Source: JAJRXC01 sp047639555 (GTDB taxonomy: Bacteria > Actinomycetota > Acidimicrobiia > Acidimicrobiales > Aldehydirespiratoraceae). From it: 64,000 nt of DNA. The translations under genes and the position numbers were made by a program. The stretch is from assembly GCA_047639555.1 (NCBI GenBank), contig JBLIOE010000015.1, positions 9,254 to 73,253 on the forward strand, in the 5' to 3' direction. The notes under the pieces were generated by a model, which was not told the DNA's origin, did not search any database, and saw nothing but the letters and a program-made list of their open reading frames with translations. Positions 35,635 to 43,722 of this stretch are shown here, in pieces (position 1 is the first letter of the stretch; each line of letters opens with the position of its first letter).

Positions 35635-36408
35635 ATGAGCGAACTCCCCGAACCAGACGACGCCCCCTTCCGCCTTGCCACCGGCGAGGAATTGGTCCTG
35701 CCCGTCGATGAGTCGGCCGAGAGCGTGTTGTCGACCGACACCGGGCCTGTCCCCGAGACCCCTCTGGGAGCAACCCCGGGCCGCCCGCCGGGTATACGTG
35801 GTCAACGTCCGAGCTATCGCGATCGACGCACCGCAGGCCGCCTTCGCGCCCGAAAGGTTCGTCGCCTGGTTCGCCACGTCGAGCCCTGGTCGGTCCTCAA
35901 GGTCTCGCTGATTTTCTATTTCTGCCTCTGGGTGATCTTGCTGATCGCCGGCGTAATTCTCTGGAGCTTCGCCGTTGGATCCGGCACGGTCGACAATGTT
36001 GAGAACTTTGTCACCGAACTCTTCGCGTTGAAGAGCTTCGAACTGAATGCCGACGAAATATTCCGAGCCAGCGCCATCGGCGGGTTGGTACTGGTATTGG
36101 CTGGCTCCGGCTTCACCGTATTGATGTCCGTGCTGTTCAACCTCATCAGCGACGTCACCGGTGGTGTGCGGTTCACGGTGGTCGAAGAAGAGACCGCTCG
36201 GCCTCGCCCGAAGCGCACACGGCCCCGTCATGGAGCCCGAATTGCTGCTCCCGCCGGCGTTGTGCACGAGATGCCAACTGCTCCAGCGATGCTCGAGAAC
36301 GACGATGCGACCGCAGCCAATCACCAATTTGTGGCTCCGACGATCGAGACCGACTTGCCGATCCTCCCGACGGCCGAGGAATCCGAGTCCAACGACACAT
36401 ATTCCTAG
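35635..36408 (+). CDS. DUF3566 transmembrane protein (Rv0007-like)
   Basis: A 257-residue membrane protein in the place of Rv0007, after gyrA. A disordered acidic N-terminus and basic region (RDRRTAGRLRARKVRRLVRH) lead into EPWSVLKVSLIFYFCLWVIL, a first membrane helix, and a second (IGGLVLVLAGSGFTVLMSVL) followed by FNLISDVTGGVRFTVVEEE, the DUF3566 signature. The Pro/Thr-rich tail is variable. Function unknown. Confidence 0.9.
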   Translation: MSELPEPDDAPFRLATGEELVLPVDESAESVLSTDTGPVPETPLGATPGRPPGIRGQRPSYRDRRTAGRLRARKVRRLVRHVEPWSVLKVSLIFYFCLWVILLIAGVILWSFAVGSGTVDNVENFVTELFALKSFELNADEIFRASAIGGLVLVLAGSGFTVLMSVLFNLISDVTGGVRFTVVEEETARPRPKRTRPRHGARIAAPAGVVHEMPTAPAMLENDDATAANHQFVAPTIETDLPILPTAEESESNDTYS

Positions 36409-36461
36409 CGTCAAGAGACGTTGGTGACCGCGGCCGCACGCCGGTAGCGTGTGCGCCTCAC

Positions 36462-36535
<74 letters not shown>

Positions 36536-36608
36536 CGGGAACTCCTTGAGTTCACTGGCCCGTGAATCAAGACTGAGGACTGTTCGTCAGCGAGTAGGAG
36601 AGTGCCGA

Positions 36609-36764
36609 ATGGGTGGTCGTGGTCTGCTGACACTGGTTCGGCGAGCAATGGTGGCAATCTTCGCAGGTGTCTCGGTTGCCGCGGCGATTCGTGTTCGAGG
36701 TAGTGGCGGCGTCCCTCCCCAAAAGGGCGGTTGGCGCGAACTGAAGGGCGAGGATCTTCGATGA
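36609..36764 (+). CDS. Small basic membrane protein, unknown
   Basis: A 51-residue protein from ATG 36609 with AGGAG (36596-36600) 8 bases upstream. It has a hydrophobic helix (RAMVAIFAGVSVAAAIRV) and a polar C-terminus (GGWRELKGEDLR). Its position after the gyrA-linked tRNA recalls the tiny DLW-39-type proteins of actinobacteria, but the signature is not clearly present. Confidence 0.5.
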   Translation: MGGRGLLTLVRRAMVAIFAGVSVAAAIRVRGSGGVPPQKGGWRELKGEDLR

Positions 36765-36803
36765 TTCTGCCGCTCCGATCCATCCGGTGAGGACCGCCCT
36801 CCG

Positions 36804-37793
36804 ATGAAGATTGTGCTCTTTGGCGCCGGAGCCACGGGTGCACGAATTGCACGCCAGCTTCGTTCGAGCGGCCGCGTTGAGTGTGTTGAAGTCCGCGACC
36901 AGCAAGACGAGAAGGCACAACGGCTCGTCGACACACTCGGATCCGGCACGCGGTTTGGTTCCGGCCGCCAGATTGACCGCGACACCGATGCCATCGTCCT
37001 GGCCACACCTGCGGGCTCACAGGCGGCTCTCGCCCGCCGAGCGGTGCATCGCGGTGTGGCGGTGGTTTCCACGTCCAATCAAACCGGCGAGGTCCGCCGT
37101 CTTCTCGACCTCGAGCAAGAGGCCTTGCACCATGGCGTGTCAGTGCTGATTGGTGCCGGTTTCATGCCCGGGTTTACGGGATTACTCGCCCGCCATATGA
37201 GCGAAGAGTTCGATGAGATCGACGAGATTCATGTTGCGAAGGTAGGCACCGGCGGCCCCGCCTGCGCCCGCCAGCATCATCGAGCGTTGTCCTCGGCCGG
37301 CCTTGACTGGCGCGACGGCAAGTGGACTCGCCGATCCGGTGGATCGGGCCGTGAGCTTGCGTATTTCCCGGATCCGATCGGTGGCCGAGACTGTTATCGG
37401 GCGGGACTTCCCGATGCCCTGCTGCTCGTACCGGAATTTCCTGGTGTCGACCGGGTTACTGCTCGCCAAGCTGCCACCCGCCGCGATCGGCTCACGGCAG
37501 CGTTGCCGATGTTGCGGCCTCCCCATGCTGAAGGTGGCATTGGTGCTGTCCGGGTCGAACTCCGCGGCCGCGTTGGAATTGAGCGTCGGGTCAGCGTGAT
37601 GGGGGCGATCGAGCGACCTGCAGTGGCCGCAGGAGCGGTTGCGGCGTGTGCGACGCTCCACGTGCTGGCGGGGTACACCGAGCCGGGTGCCTATGGCCTC
37701 GCAGGCGTAGACGAACACCTTCGCCTTTTACGGGCTATTGGTGACTGTGGCGTCCGTGGAATGCGTTTCGAAGGTGTCACCACCTTCCGGTAG
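36804..37793 (+). CDS. Saccharopine-dehydrogenase-like NAD(P)-binding protein
   Basis: A 329-residue Rossmann-fold protein: MKIVLFGAGATGARIARQL is the dinucleotide motif, followed by DAIVLATPAGSQAALARRAV, GVAVVSTSN and VLIGAGFMPGFTGLLARHM as in saccharopine-dehydrogenase NADP-binding proteins. The C-terminal half (residues ~150-329) is the expected mixed domain. The substrate is unknown. It is the last gene before a 240-base gap. Confidence 0.75.
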   Translation: MKIVLFGAGATGARIARQLRSSGRVECVEVRDQQDEKAQRLVDTLGSGTRFGSGRQIDRDTDAIVLATPAGSQAALARRAVHRGVAVVSTSNQTGEVRRLLDLEQEALHHGVSVLIGAGFMPGFTGLLARHMSEEFDEIDEIHVAKVGTGGPACARQHHRALSSAGLDWRDGKWTRRSGGSGRELAYFPDPIGGRDCYRAGLPDALLLVPEFPGVDRVTARQAATRRDRLTAALPMLRPPHAEGGIGAVRVELRGRVGIERRVSVMGAIERPAVAAGAVAACATLHVLAGYTEPGAYGLAGVDEHLRLLRAIGDCGVRGMRFEGVTTFR

Positions 37794-37913
37794 TCCCGAC
37801 CCGTCACCGCTGGATTCGGGTGAACGAAGCCATTGGGTATTGAGTCGAAGTGACTATCAAGGTCGACCTTCACGATGCCGTAGACCGTTGAAACGACAGT
37901 CGATGTGCCTCAT

Positions 37914-37984
37914 TTGGAAGATTTTCCAAGAAATCGCTAAAGGCCTTCTTCCAACGCGCCGAAACATTCTTCTACTGGAAGAAG
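37914..37984. promoter_or_regulatory. Two inverted repeats upstream of the FliA/WhiG-type sigma gene
   Basis: TTGGAA-GATT-TTCCAA (37914-37929), and CTTCTTCCA (37945-37953) paired with TGGAAGAAG (37976-37984). All four half-sites share the TTCCA/TGGAA core, as expected for repeated operator binding in the 240-base leader of the sigma gene. Confidence 0.5.
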
Positions 37985-38032
37985 TACCGATCAACGAGGT
38001 CGGCTTCACTCACCAAAGGGAGTATCGAGGCG

Positions 38033-38980
38033 ATGAATAAGGGCGATCAAGAAACAATGCTGCGAAGCACACGAGCAAGCCGGCGACGGGTTCGTCCCAC
38101 GCAGGGCGCCGACTCGATGGATGCCGATCTCGCAGAGATGATTGAGAAGAACCTCCCGCTGGTGAAGCACATCGTCTTCCAGGTGGCCGTTCACTTCCCC
38201 CGCCACGTTGATCGTGACGAACTGGCCCGGGCCGGTGCGCTTGGACTGGTTGAAGCCGCTCGCCGCTACGACGCGGACCGTGGTGTCCCGTTTGAACGCT
38301 TTGCCGCCCAGCGCATTCGTGGAGCAATCCTCGATGCCGTGCGGGCCGCTGACTGGGCGCCCCGCTCGGTTCGTAGCCTCGCTCGCAAGCTTGAAGGCGC
38401 CGAGCAGCGCCTCGCTACCGAGTTTGGTCGGCTCCCGACTAAGGAAGAAATGTCTGAGGCGCTGGGTATGAGCCAGAGCGAACTCAACCGCCTCCAGGAC
38501 CGGATGTTCCGCTCCGTCGTGCTGGCTCTCGAACACGAGACGGCTGACGACGTCGAGAAGGACCTCACCCTGGTCGACGTGCTCGTCGACGAGAACTCGA
38601 TCGAGCCATCCGTTGAACTCGAAACCCGTGAACTCCACGGCTATCTCCGTGACGCCATCTCCCTTCTGCCTGAGCGTCACCGCCTCGTTGTTGTCGGCTA
38701 CTTCCTCGAGGGCCGCACGTCACAAGAACTCGCCGACTTCCTCGGTGTTACCGAGTCCCGGATCAGCCAGCTCCGTTCGGAATCGCTGCTGATGCTGCAA
38801 GAAGGCATCGAAGCCCAGTACCTCTCCGAAACTCCCGAGCTCTCCGATGTCACGGGTCGTGTCGCTCGCCGCAAGGCCACCTACTCCAAAGGAATTGCTG
38901 ATGCGTCGACGTTTGCCGACCGTATGGAGCAGATCAACCTGATTGAGTCGGACGCTCCCGCCATCCTGGAGATGCACTGA
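38033..38980 (+). CDS. FliA/WhiG-type sigma-70 factor
   Basis: A 315-residue alternative sigma factor with regions 2, 3 and 4. Region 2: MIEKNLPLVKHIVFQVAVHF, DELARAGALGLVEAARRYD, PFERFAAQRIRGAILDAVRA (core and -10 binding). Region 3: LPTKEEMSEALGMSQSELNR. Region 4: LLPERHRLVVVGYFLEGRTS, ADFLGVTESRISQLRSESLL. A further ~60-residue C-terminal tail is not typical. No flagellar or sporulation gene is nearby, so its regulon is unknown. Confidence 0.93.
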   Translation: MNKGDQETMLRSTRASRRRVRPTQGADSMDADLAEMIEKNLPLVKHIVFQVAVHFPRHVDRDELARAGALGLVEAARRYDADRGVPFERFAAQRIRGAILDAVRAADWAPRSVRSLARKLEGAEQRLATEFGRLPTKEEMSEALGMSQSELNRLQDRMFRSVVLALEHETADDVEKDLTLVDVLVDENSIEPSVELETRELHGYLRDAISLLPERHRLVVVGYFLEGRTSQELADFLGVTESRISQLRSESLLMLQEGIEAQYLSETPELSDVTGRVARRKATYSKGIADASTFADRMEQINLIESDAPAILEMH

Positions 38981-39080
38981 CCAACGGCGCGGTTGGTTTG
39001 CGCGAACGAACAAGAACTGCGACTGGGGGTGTGAACCCCCGTCGCCAATGACGAAGCAGCGCTCGGTAACGTGGCGGCCT

Positions 39081-39743
39081 ATGGGTCGCCATGTTGCTGT
39101 TTTCAGTGTCGTTCTTTCGATTGTCGCCGGGGCTTGTTCGTCGAGCGACGAACCCGCGTCGAGTCCGACCACGTCGGTCGATTCGTCCGGGGAGGTTGAC
39201 GAGTACGGCTGTGCGGTCCTTGACAGGCCCGCTCCGGAGCTGCTCGAGGTCGGTGTGGTGGTTGAGTTCGATGACAAGGGCAATAGTCACGAGGCGTGTG
39301 CGGCGGGTTACGACACGGCGATCCCGACCACCGGCACCCACTTCGCGGTCTGGCAGAATTGTGGCTTCTACACCGAACCCATTCGAGACAACGCGGCAGT
39401 GCATTCGCTTGAACATGGTGCCGTGTGGATCTCGTATGCATCGGACCTCACCGCCGATGAAGTTGAAGCCATCAAGACGGCTGTCGGCGAAGACGAACAC
39501 ATGCTCGCGGCGCCATATCCCGGCCTACAGAACCCAATCGTCTTGAGTGCCTGGACGAGGCAGTTAGCTGTTGACCGTTGGGCGGATCCGCTGGTGGCGG
39601 AATTCATCCATGACTACTTGGGGCGTCGTTCCCCAACGGCCCCGGAACCGGGTGTGAGCTGTGACGGCGGGTTTGGTGTGGCGCCGAATCTGCCCGACGC
39701 CGACTATGCGCCGTCGCTCGAGTGGGCCCGCGACAACGCCTAG
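39081..39743 (+). CDS. DUF3105 lipoprotein
   Basis: A 220-residue lipoprotein. ATG 39081 is chosen because it places the signal peptide (VAVFSVVLSIVAGACSSSD, lipobox Cys) at the N-terminus; ATG 39048 would add 11 residues. DUF3105 features: GTHFAVWQNCGFYTEPIRDN, VHSLEHGAVWISYASDLT and AAPYPGLQNPIVLSAWTR. DUF3105 proteins often accompany membrane transport or DSBA-like genes; function unknown. Convergent with the phosphatase gene (1 base apart). Confidence 0.85.
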   Translation: MGRHVAVFSVVLSIVAGACSSSDEPASSPTTSVDSSGEVDEYGCAVLDRPAPELLEVGVVVEFDDKGNSHEACAAGYDTAIPTTGTHFAVWQNCGFYTEPIRDNAAVHSLEHGAVWISYASDLTADEVEAIKTAVGEDEHMLAAPYPGLQNPIVLSAWTRQLAVDRWADPLVAEFIHDYLGRRSPTAPEPGVSCDGGFGVAPNLPDADYAPSLEWARDNA

Positions 39744-39744
39744 A

Positions 39745-40533
39745 TCAACTCGACGCCGAATTCCAGATGTTGAGGAGCGCGTCGTGAATCACACCGTTGG
39801 TGCCCACTCCTGAGCCGGTCTTCCATACGTCGGGGCCCTCGGTGCCATCGGCGGTGGAGTAACGGCCACCCGCCTCAGGAATGATCACCGCCATTGGGGC
39901 AACATCCCAGGGTTTGGCGAGTGGATCAATCATGGCTTCTGCTCGGCCGGTGGCGACGAGCGCATAGCCGTAAGCGTCGCCCCAGGTGCGAAAGGTTAGT
40001 GGGCTGTCGAGAACTTGCTCGAGTGCGGGCCGCGGCCAATAGCTGAAGCCACTGGTCATCGCGTAGGCGCCGTCGAGCTTGGCGTGGTCGCTCACATGGC
40101 AGCGTTCGCCGTTGTGGAAGGCGCCGAGGCCGCGCCCGGCCCAAACGGTTTCCCCCAACGCAGGCAGGTTGATGACGCCAACCGCGGGGCCATGCTCATC
40201 GACGAGCGCCAGCAGGTTGCTGTAGAGGGGGACACCCTTGGTAAAGGCCTTGGTGCCGTCGATCGGGTCGATCACCCATGTCCGGCCACTGGTACCAGTG
40301 GTGTCTTGGTATTCCTCGCCTATGACGGAATCCTGCGGGAAGTGCCTAGCGAGTGCGTCGCGTATGAGCGACTCGGCGCCGAGGTCGGCCGCGGTGACCG
40401 GTGAACCGTCATCCTTGTGGTCGACCGCAAGCGAGGGACTACGAAAGAACTCGAGCGTGAACTCACCAGCGGCGCGAGCGATTTCGACGGCAATGGTGAC
40501 AAGTTCGGGATCGACCGGGGGTGCGTCAGGCAT
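39745..40533 (-). CDS. Inositol-monophosphatase-family phosphatase, HisN-like
   Basis: A 262-residue Mg-dependent phosphatase. GEEYQDTTG (metal-binding Glu), WVIDPIDGTKAFTKGVP (DPxDGT) and AKPWDVAPMAVIIPEAGG (WDxAP) form the complete metal site. The TKAFTKGVP context is closest to actinobacterial histidinol-phosphatase HisN. ATG 40533 overlaps the upstream DUF1295 gene by 8 bases. Inositol monophosphatase activity is an alternative. Confidence 0.88.
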   Translation of the reverse strand: MPDAPPVDPELVTIAVEIARAAGEFTLEFFRSPSLAVDHKDDGSPVTAADLGAESLIRDALARHFPQDSVIGEEYQDTTGTSGRTWVIDPIDGTKAFTKGVPLYSNLLALVDEHGPAVGVINLPALGETVWAGRGLGAFHNGERCHVSDHAKLDGAYAMTSGFSYWPRPALEQVLDSPLTFRTWGDAYGYALVATGRAEAMIDPLAKPWDVAPMAVIIPEAGGRYSTADGTEGPDVWKTGSGVGTNGVIHDALLNIWNSASS

Positions 40534-41323
40534 CCTCGTCCACGCTAGAAGGCCGCCGCGGGAAGAACATCGATGTGCGGGCCACATATTCGGGATAGCC
40601 ATCGCGTCGTTTCCGGAGTCCGCGCTCGAGCATGGCGACACCGGAAACGTTTATGAGTAGATAGCTCATGGCCACTGGTCCGATGAGGCCAAACCATGCC
40701 GCACCAGTTTCGGCGGTGACGAGGAAGATGCCCCACCAGATACAGCAATCACCGAAGTAGTTCGGATGCCGGCTGTATCTCCACAACCCGCGATCGAGAA
40801 CCATGCCGTCATTCGCAGTGTCCGCTCGGAATTGGGCCAGCTGAGCGTCTCCTACTGTTTCGAAGAAGAAGCCGATGCCCCACAACACAACACCGACGAC
40901 GGCGATCCAGCCTATATCGGGATAGCGCGCCGTGGCCGCGAGCTGCACCGGGAGTGAGACAATAAACATCAGCAATCCCTGTAGCCCGAAGACCGTGACG
41001 AGCGATCGGAGTGGGAAGTGCTCTCGTTGGCGGCGGCGCATCGATTGGTAGCGAAAGTCCTCAGCGGCACCTCGACTCCGCCACCAGAGATGACCAGCGA
41101 GCCGCAGACCCCAGATGGTCACCATGGCCGTGAGGAGTGTGCTGCGGCCGTTGTGGCCGTCACCGACCATCCGAGCGATCCAGGCGACAAGGACAAACCC
41201 GGCGCCCCACGCAATGTCGACGACGCTGGCGTTGCGAAGGAAGAGACTCACGACCCACATCGCCACCATCATCACGATGATGCCGAGGGCGGTTGCCAGC
41301 ATGACCTCGAGAGGGTCGTTCAC
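40526..41323 (-). CDS. DUF1295 / steroid 5-alpha-reductase-like membrane protein
   Basis: A 265-residue multi-pass membrane protein. The family signature is GLWRYSRHPNYFGDCCIWWG, the cofactor-binding C-terminal motif shared with isoprenylcysteine methyltransferases and 5-alpha-reductases, followed by RRDGYPEYVARTSMFFPR. About six hydrophobic segments precede and surround it. A lipid or isoprenoid substrate is likely but unproven. Its GTG overlaps the stop of the acyltransferase gene. Confidence 0.85.
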   Translation of the reverse strand: MNDPLEVMLATALGIIVMMVAMWVVSLFLRNASVVDIAWGAGFVLVAWIARMVGDGHNGRSTLLTAMVTIWGLRLAGHLWWRSRGAAEDFRYQSMRRRQREHFPLRSLVTVFGLQGLLMFIVSLPVQLAATARYPDIGWIAVVGVVLWGIGFFFETVGDAQLAQFRADTANDGMVLDRGLWRYSRHPNYFGDCCIWWGIFLVTAETGAAWFGLIGPVAMSYLLINVSGVAMLERGLRKRRDGYPEYVARTSMFFPRRPSSVDEDA

Positions 41324-42366
41324 GGAAGCTCTTTGGCCCCAACGAGCGAAGGTGGATAGCCGCCACTTGAGTGGCGCTCAATCATGCGCTTTTCGATCCA
41401 GCGATCCATGTCGATCCATCGGTCGACGAGCCACTCGGTGAAGGCGTGCTCATCTTCGGGCACTTCGGAACGGTTGATTCGCCAGACCCGAACCTGGACC
41501 GGAGCAGACAAGGGGAGTGACGAGCGAATAGCGGCGAGGTCACCGAAGACACCCATACCTTCGTGGGCGACGAGGATGAGATCAGCGTCGGGTGCTCCCT
41601 GAAGAAGCAGCCGGGTGCCTGCGGGGCGGGGCGGCAGCATGTGTTTGAGGGTACGGACCGCAGGTTCGAGGTCCGGACGCGTCTCACCGATTCTTGTGGC
41701 GGCACGGTCAAGACGCTCAGGGGTGAAGAACGTGCCCTCCGGAAAGATCACAGCGACATCATCACCGAGGTGGTTCGACAGGGTTCGCAGGCGATCCCAC
41801 AACGGCGAGTCTGGGGAGGGCGATCGGTGGAGGAAGACGTTGGGAAGTCGGTTGCCGACGATGTCCATCGCCGGTGCCCATTGGAGATCGTCCTTGAGTG
41901 TGTAGCGAAGTGGGTGGCCGCCTTCGATCCCAAAGAGTAGAACCGGGAGGATTGCGTCGGCATGGCTGGCATGGCGGGCGAGCACGATCGCGTTACCGGT
42001 GAGGAGCGATTCGGGGTTTTCCACGACCCAGCGGAGGCCGGCGAAGCGCCGCAAATTTCGCAGATGGGTGCCGGCCCACCACCACTCCAGTCGGTGGAAG
42101 CGAGACTGGGCCCGGAGCGAGTTGTTGCGGCCGAGTTGGGCGGCAGTCAGCACCGCGGCGGCGAGCACACCGGCGCACTCGATGATCACCACCCCGGTGA
42201 CAACACACCAAAAGCGCACCCGACGAAGGGGACCTCGGCCCGTGCTGAGGTCTCGCAGGGCGAGGAGGGGAAGCACTATCGGCGAGGCGGCAACGAGGAG
42301 CGTGGCCGCTAGGAAGAACGCGGCGACACTGATCGTGCGCCGAATCACAGGGCGAGGCATGGCCAT
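41320..42366 (-). CDS. PlsC-like 1-acylglycerol-phosphate acyltransferase
   Basis: A 348-residue membrane acyltransferase. Two N-terminal hydrophobic segments (VAAFFLAATLLVAASPIVLP and VVTGVVIIECAGVLAAAVLT) lead to block I HASHAD (HX4D catalytic motif) and block III VIFPEGTFF. ATG 42366 is chosen; ATG 42360 is also possible. With the DUF1295 gene (coupled by overlap) it suggests a lipid-modifying operon. Confidence 0.85.
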   Translation of the reverse strand: MAMPRPVIRRTISVAAFFLAATLLVAASPIVLPLLALRDLSTGRGPLRRVRFWCVVTGVVIIECAGVLAAAVLTAAQLGRNNSLRAQSRFHRLEWWWAGTHLRNLRRFAGLRWVVENPESLLTGNAIVLARHASHADAILPVLLFGIEGGHPLRYTLKDDLQWAPAMDIVGNRLPNVFLHRSPSPDSPLWDRLRTLSNHLGDDVAVIFPEGTFFTPERLDRAATRIGETRPDLEPAVRTLKHMLPPRPAGTRLLLQGAPDADLILVAHEGMGVFGDLAAIRSSLPLSAPVQVRVWRINRSEVPEDEHAFTEWLVDRWIDMDRWIEKRMIERHSSGGYPPSLVGAKELP

Positions 42367-42416
42367 ACGTGACCGTATCGCTCTAGGCCGCCTGCAAAGA
42401 TCCTTTCCGACTGCGA

Positions 42417-42445
42417 TTGACATCTTTCACATCTCTTCATACTCT
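42417..42445 (+). promoter_or_regulatory. Possible sigma-70 promoter for the 118-residue gene
   Basis: TTGACA (42417-42422), 17 bases, then TACTCT (42440-42445), within an unusually AT-rich pyrimidine tract just upstream of ATG 42500. Confidence 0.5.
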
Positions 42446-42499
42446 TTGATATCTTCTCAATACTTTTCGATCCTACCGAAGCGAATGAAGGAAATCACC

Positions 42500-42856
42500 A
42501 TGCCAATTGCGGATCCGCATGCAGAGATCGATCGGCTACGCAGCCACGCCCAATGGGCGATCGGGCAGGCGACCGAAGCACGAGCGCTTGGTCTCGACAT
42601 CGATGTTCGGCGCCAGTTCGTCCTCGACCGCGACAAGGACTGCCTGTCTCGACACACCGCGGCGGTCTGGTCGTCGCGGGCCGCGGAGCGAAGTCGAGTC
42701 ACGTTGCAGCACAGCATTGGATTCTCGCTGTGGATGGCTTCGGAAGGACTGAACGAGACCGTGACAGCGCTCGAGGCGCAAGCGGGTGCGTTCGAGGAAA
42801 CGGCGCGCGACTCGAACCGCCAGGCCGAGCGACTCGAAAGAGAACTCCTGATGTGA
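42500..42856 (+). CDS. Small helical hypothetical protein
   Basis: A 118-residue cytosolic protein that I do not recognise. ATG 42500 has AAGGA 7 bases upstream. Composition is rich in Ala, Glu, Arg, Gln and Leu, with heptad-like spacing (VTALEAQAGAFEETARDSNR, then QAERLERELL), so it is probably an all-helical coiled coil. It stands alone between a promoter-like sequence and a hairpin, opposite in direction to both neighbours. Confidence 0.6.
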   Translation: MPIADPHAEIDRLRSHAQWAIGQATEARALGLDIDVRRQFVLDRDKDCLSRHTAAVWSSRAAERSRVTLQHSIGFSLWMASEGLNETVTALEAQAGAFEETARDSNRQAERLERELLM

Positions 42857-42903
42857 ACCGGTCTTAGGCGACCCGGTTTTAAGCGACCCGGTTTTAGGCG
42901 ATA
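42856..42903. repeat. Triple 15-bp repeat that forms overlapping terminator hairpins
   Basis: Units at 42859-42873, 42874-42888 and 42889-42903 (first two CGGTCTTAGGCGACC and CGGTTTTAAGCGACC). AACCGG (42856-42861) can pair with CCGGTT at 42873-42878, each CCGG being followed by TTTT, so the tract looks like an intrinsic terminator between two convergent genes. It includes the hydrolase stop. Confidence 0.65.
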
Positions 42904-43697
42904 GTGACGAGGCGGGTGTCGAAATCAACCGGGGTTGGGAACAACGGCTTGAGGGCACGCGGTGCCTTGAACGGCTTCCAGTCATGGCCAAGTTGGGCCA
43001 GCCGATCCGCTATCGCCAGGAGAGCGGCCGGATTGTGGCCAAGGCCGCAGTGGCTGCCGTGAACCTCGACATTTTCGGTCTGCGGGAGCTCGCGGTTGAG
43101 ACACTGCTGCCAGTTCACGATGCCGTCGGTGCGGGTGTAGATCGAGGTGGTGGGCACACCCATTGGCTCGCGAGCCCAGCTGGGGATACGAGGCACCATG
43201 ATCTGATCGGAGTGGCGGTCACGGAGAGCGTTGAAAGCAGCGCCGGCATTGGACTCATCGGGGCCCGTGGTCTGGAACGGGCTCCCGAGGGTGATCACCT
43301 GTCGAGCAGTATTCGGCGCCAGGCGGGCAATCTCTCGGGCAAACATGCCGCCCAATGACCAGCCAATGATGTCGATTGGTCCGTTCTCTCGGTCCAACCG
43401 TTCGATGAGTTTGATGAGTCCGTCGATGATCTCTGCCGTCGGGCCGATGTTGCGCCCGAGACCCCAGCCATGGGTGTTGTAGCCGAGGCAGCCGAGTAGT
43501 GACCGCATGGGCTTGGTGCTGGCGTCGGCCCCCATAAATCCGGGAAGGACGAGCACCGTGCGATCAGCATTGGCACGGGGCAGGAGACTAAACATCGCGG
43601 GCGCCGCTGCCGCGAAGGCACCGAGCTCGGGCGCAGCGCGGAATTCAAACAGCGCCCGCAGGGCATGAGGACCGTTGGCCATGCCCCATGGTGTCAC
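42894..43697 (-). CDS. Alpha/beta hydrolase
   Basis: A 267-residue lipase/esterase-type hydrolase. TVLVLPGFMGADASTKPMRS is the oxyanion-loop region, GWSLGGMFA holds the nucleophile Ser, IYTRTDGIVNW the acid, and GSHCGLGHNP the catalytic His. The family resembles actinobacterial lipase-like proteins with LPGF. GTG 43697 or ATG 43682 could start it. The gene lies 25 bases after the CMD/AhpD-like selenoprotein candidate and may be in its operon. Confidence 0.82.
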   Translation of the reverse strand: MTPWGMANGPHALRALFEFRAAPELGAFAAAAPAMFSLLPRANADRTVLVLPGFMGADASTKPMRSLLGCLGYNTHGWGLGRNIGPTAEIIDGLIKLIERLDRENGPIDIIGWSLGGMFAREIARLAPNTARQVITLGSPFQTTGPDESNAGAAFNALRDRHSDQIMVPRIPSWAREPMGVPTTSIYTRTDGIVNWQQCLNRELPQTENVEVHGSHCGLGHNPAALLAIADRLAQLGHDWKPFKAPRALKPLFPTPVDFDTRLVTIA

Positions 43698-43722
43698 CCT
43701 GCGCGCGAACTCACAACCATCG

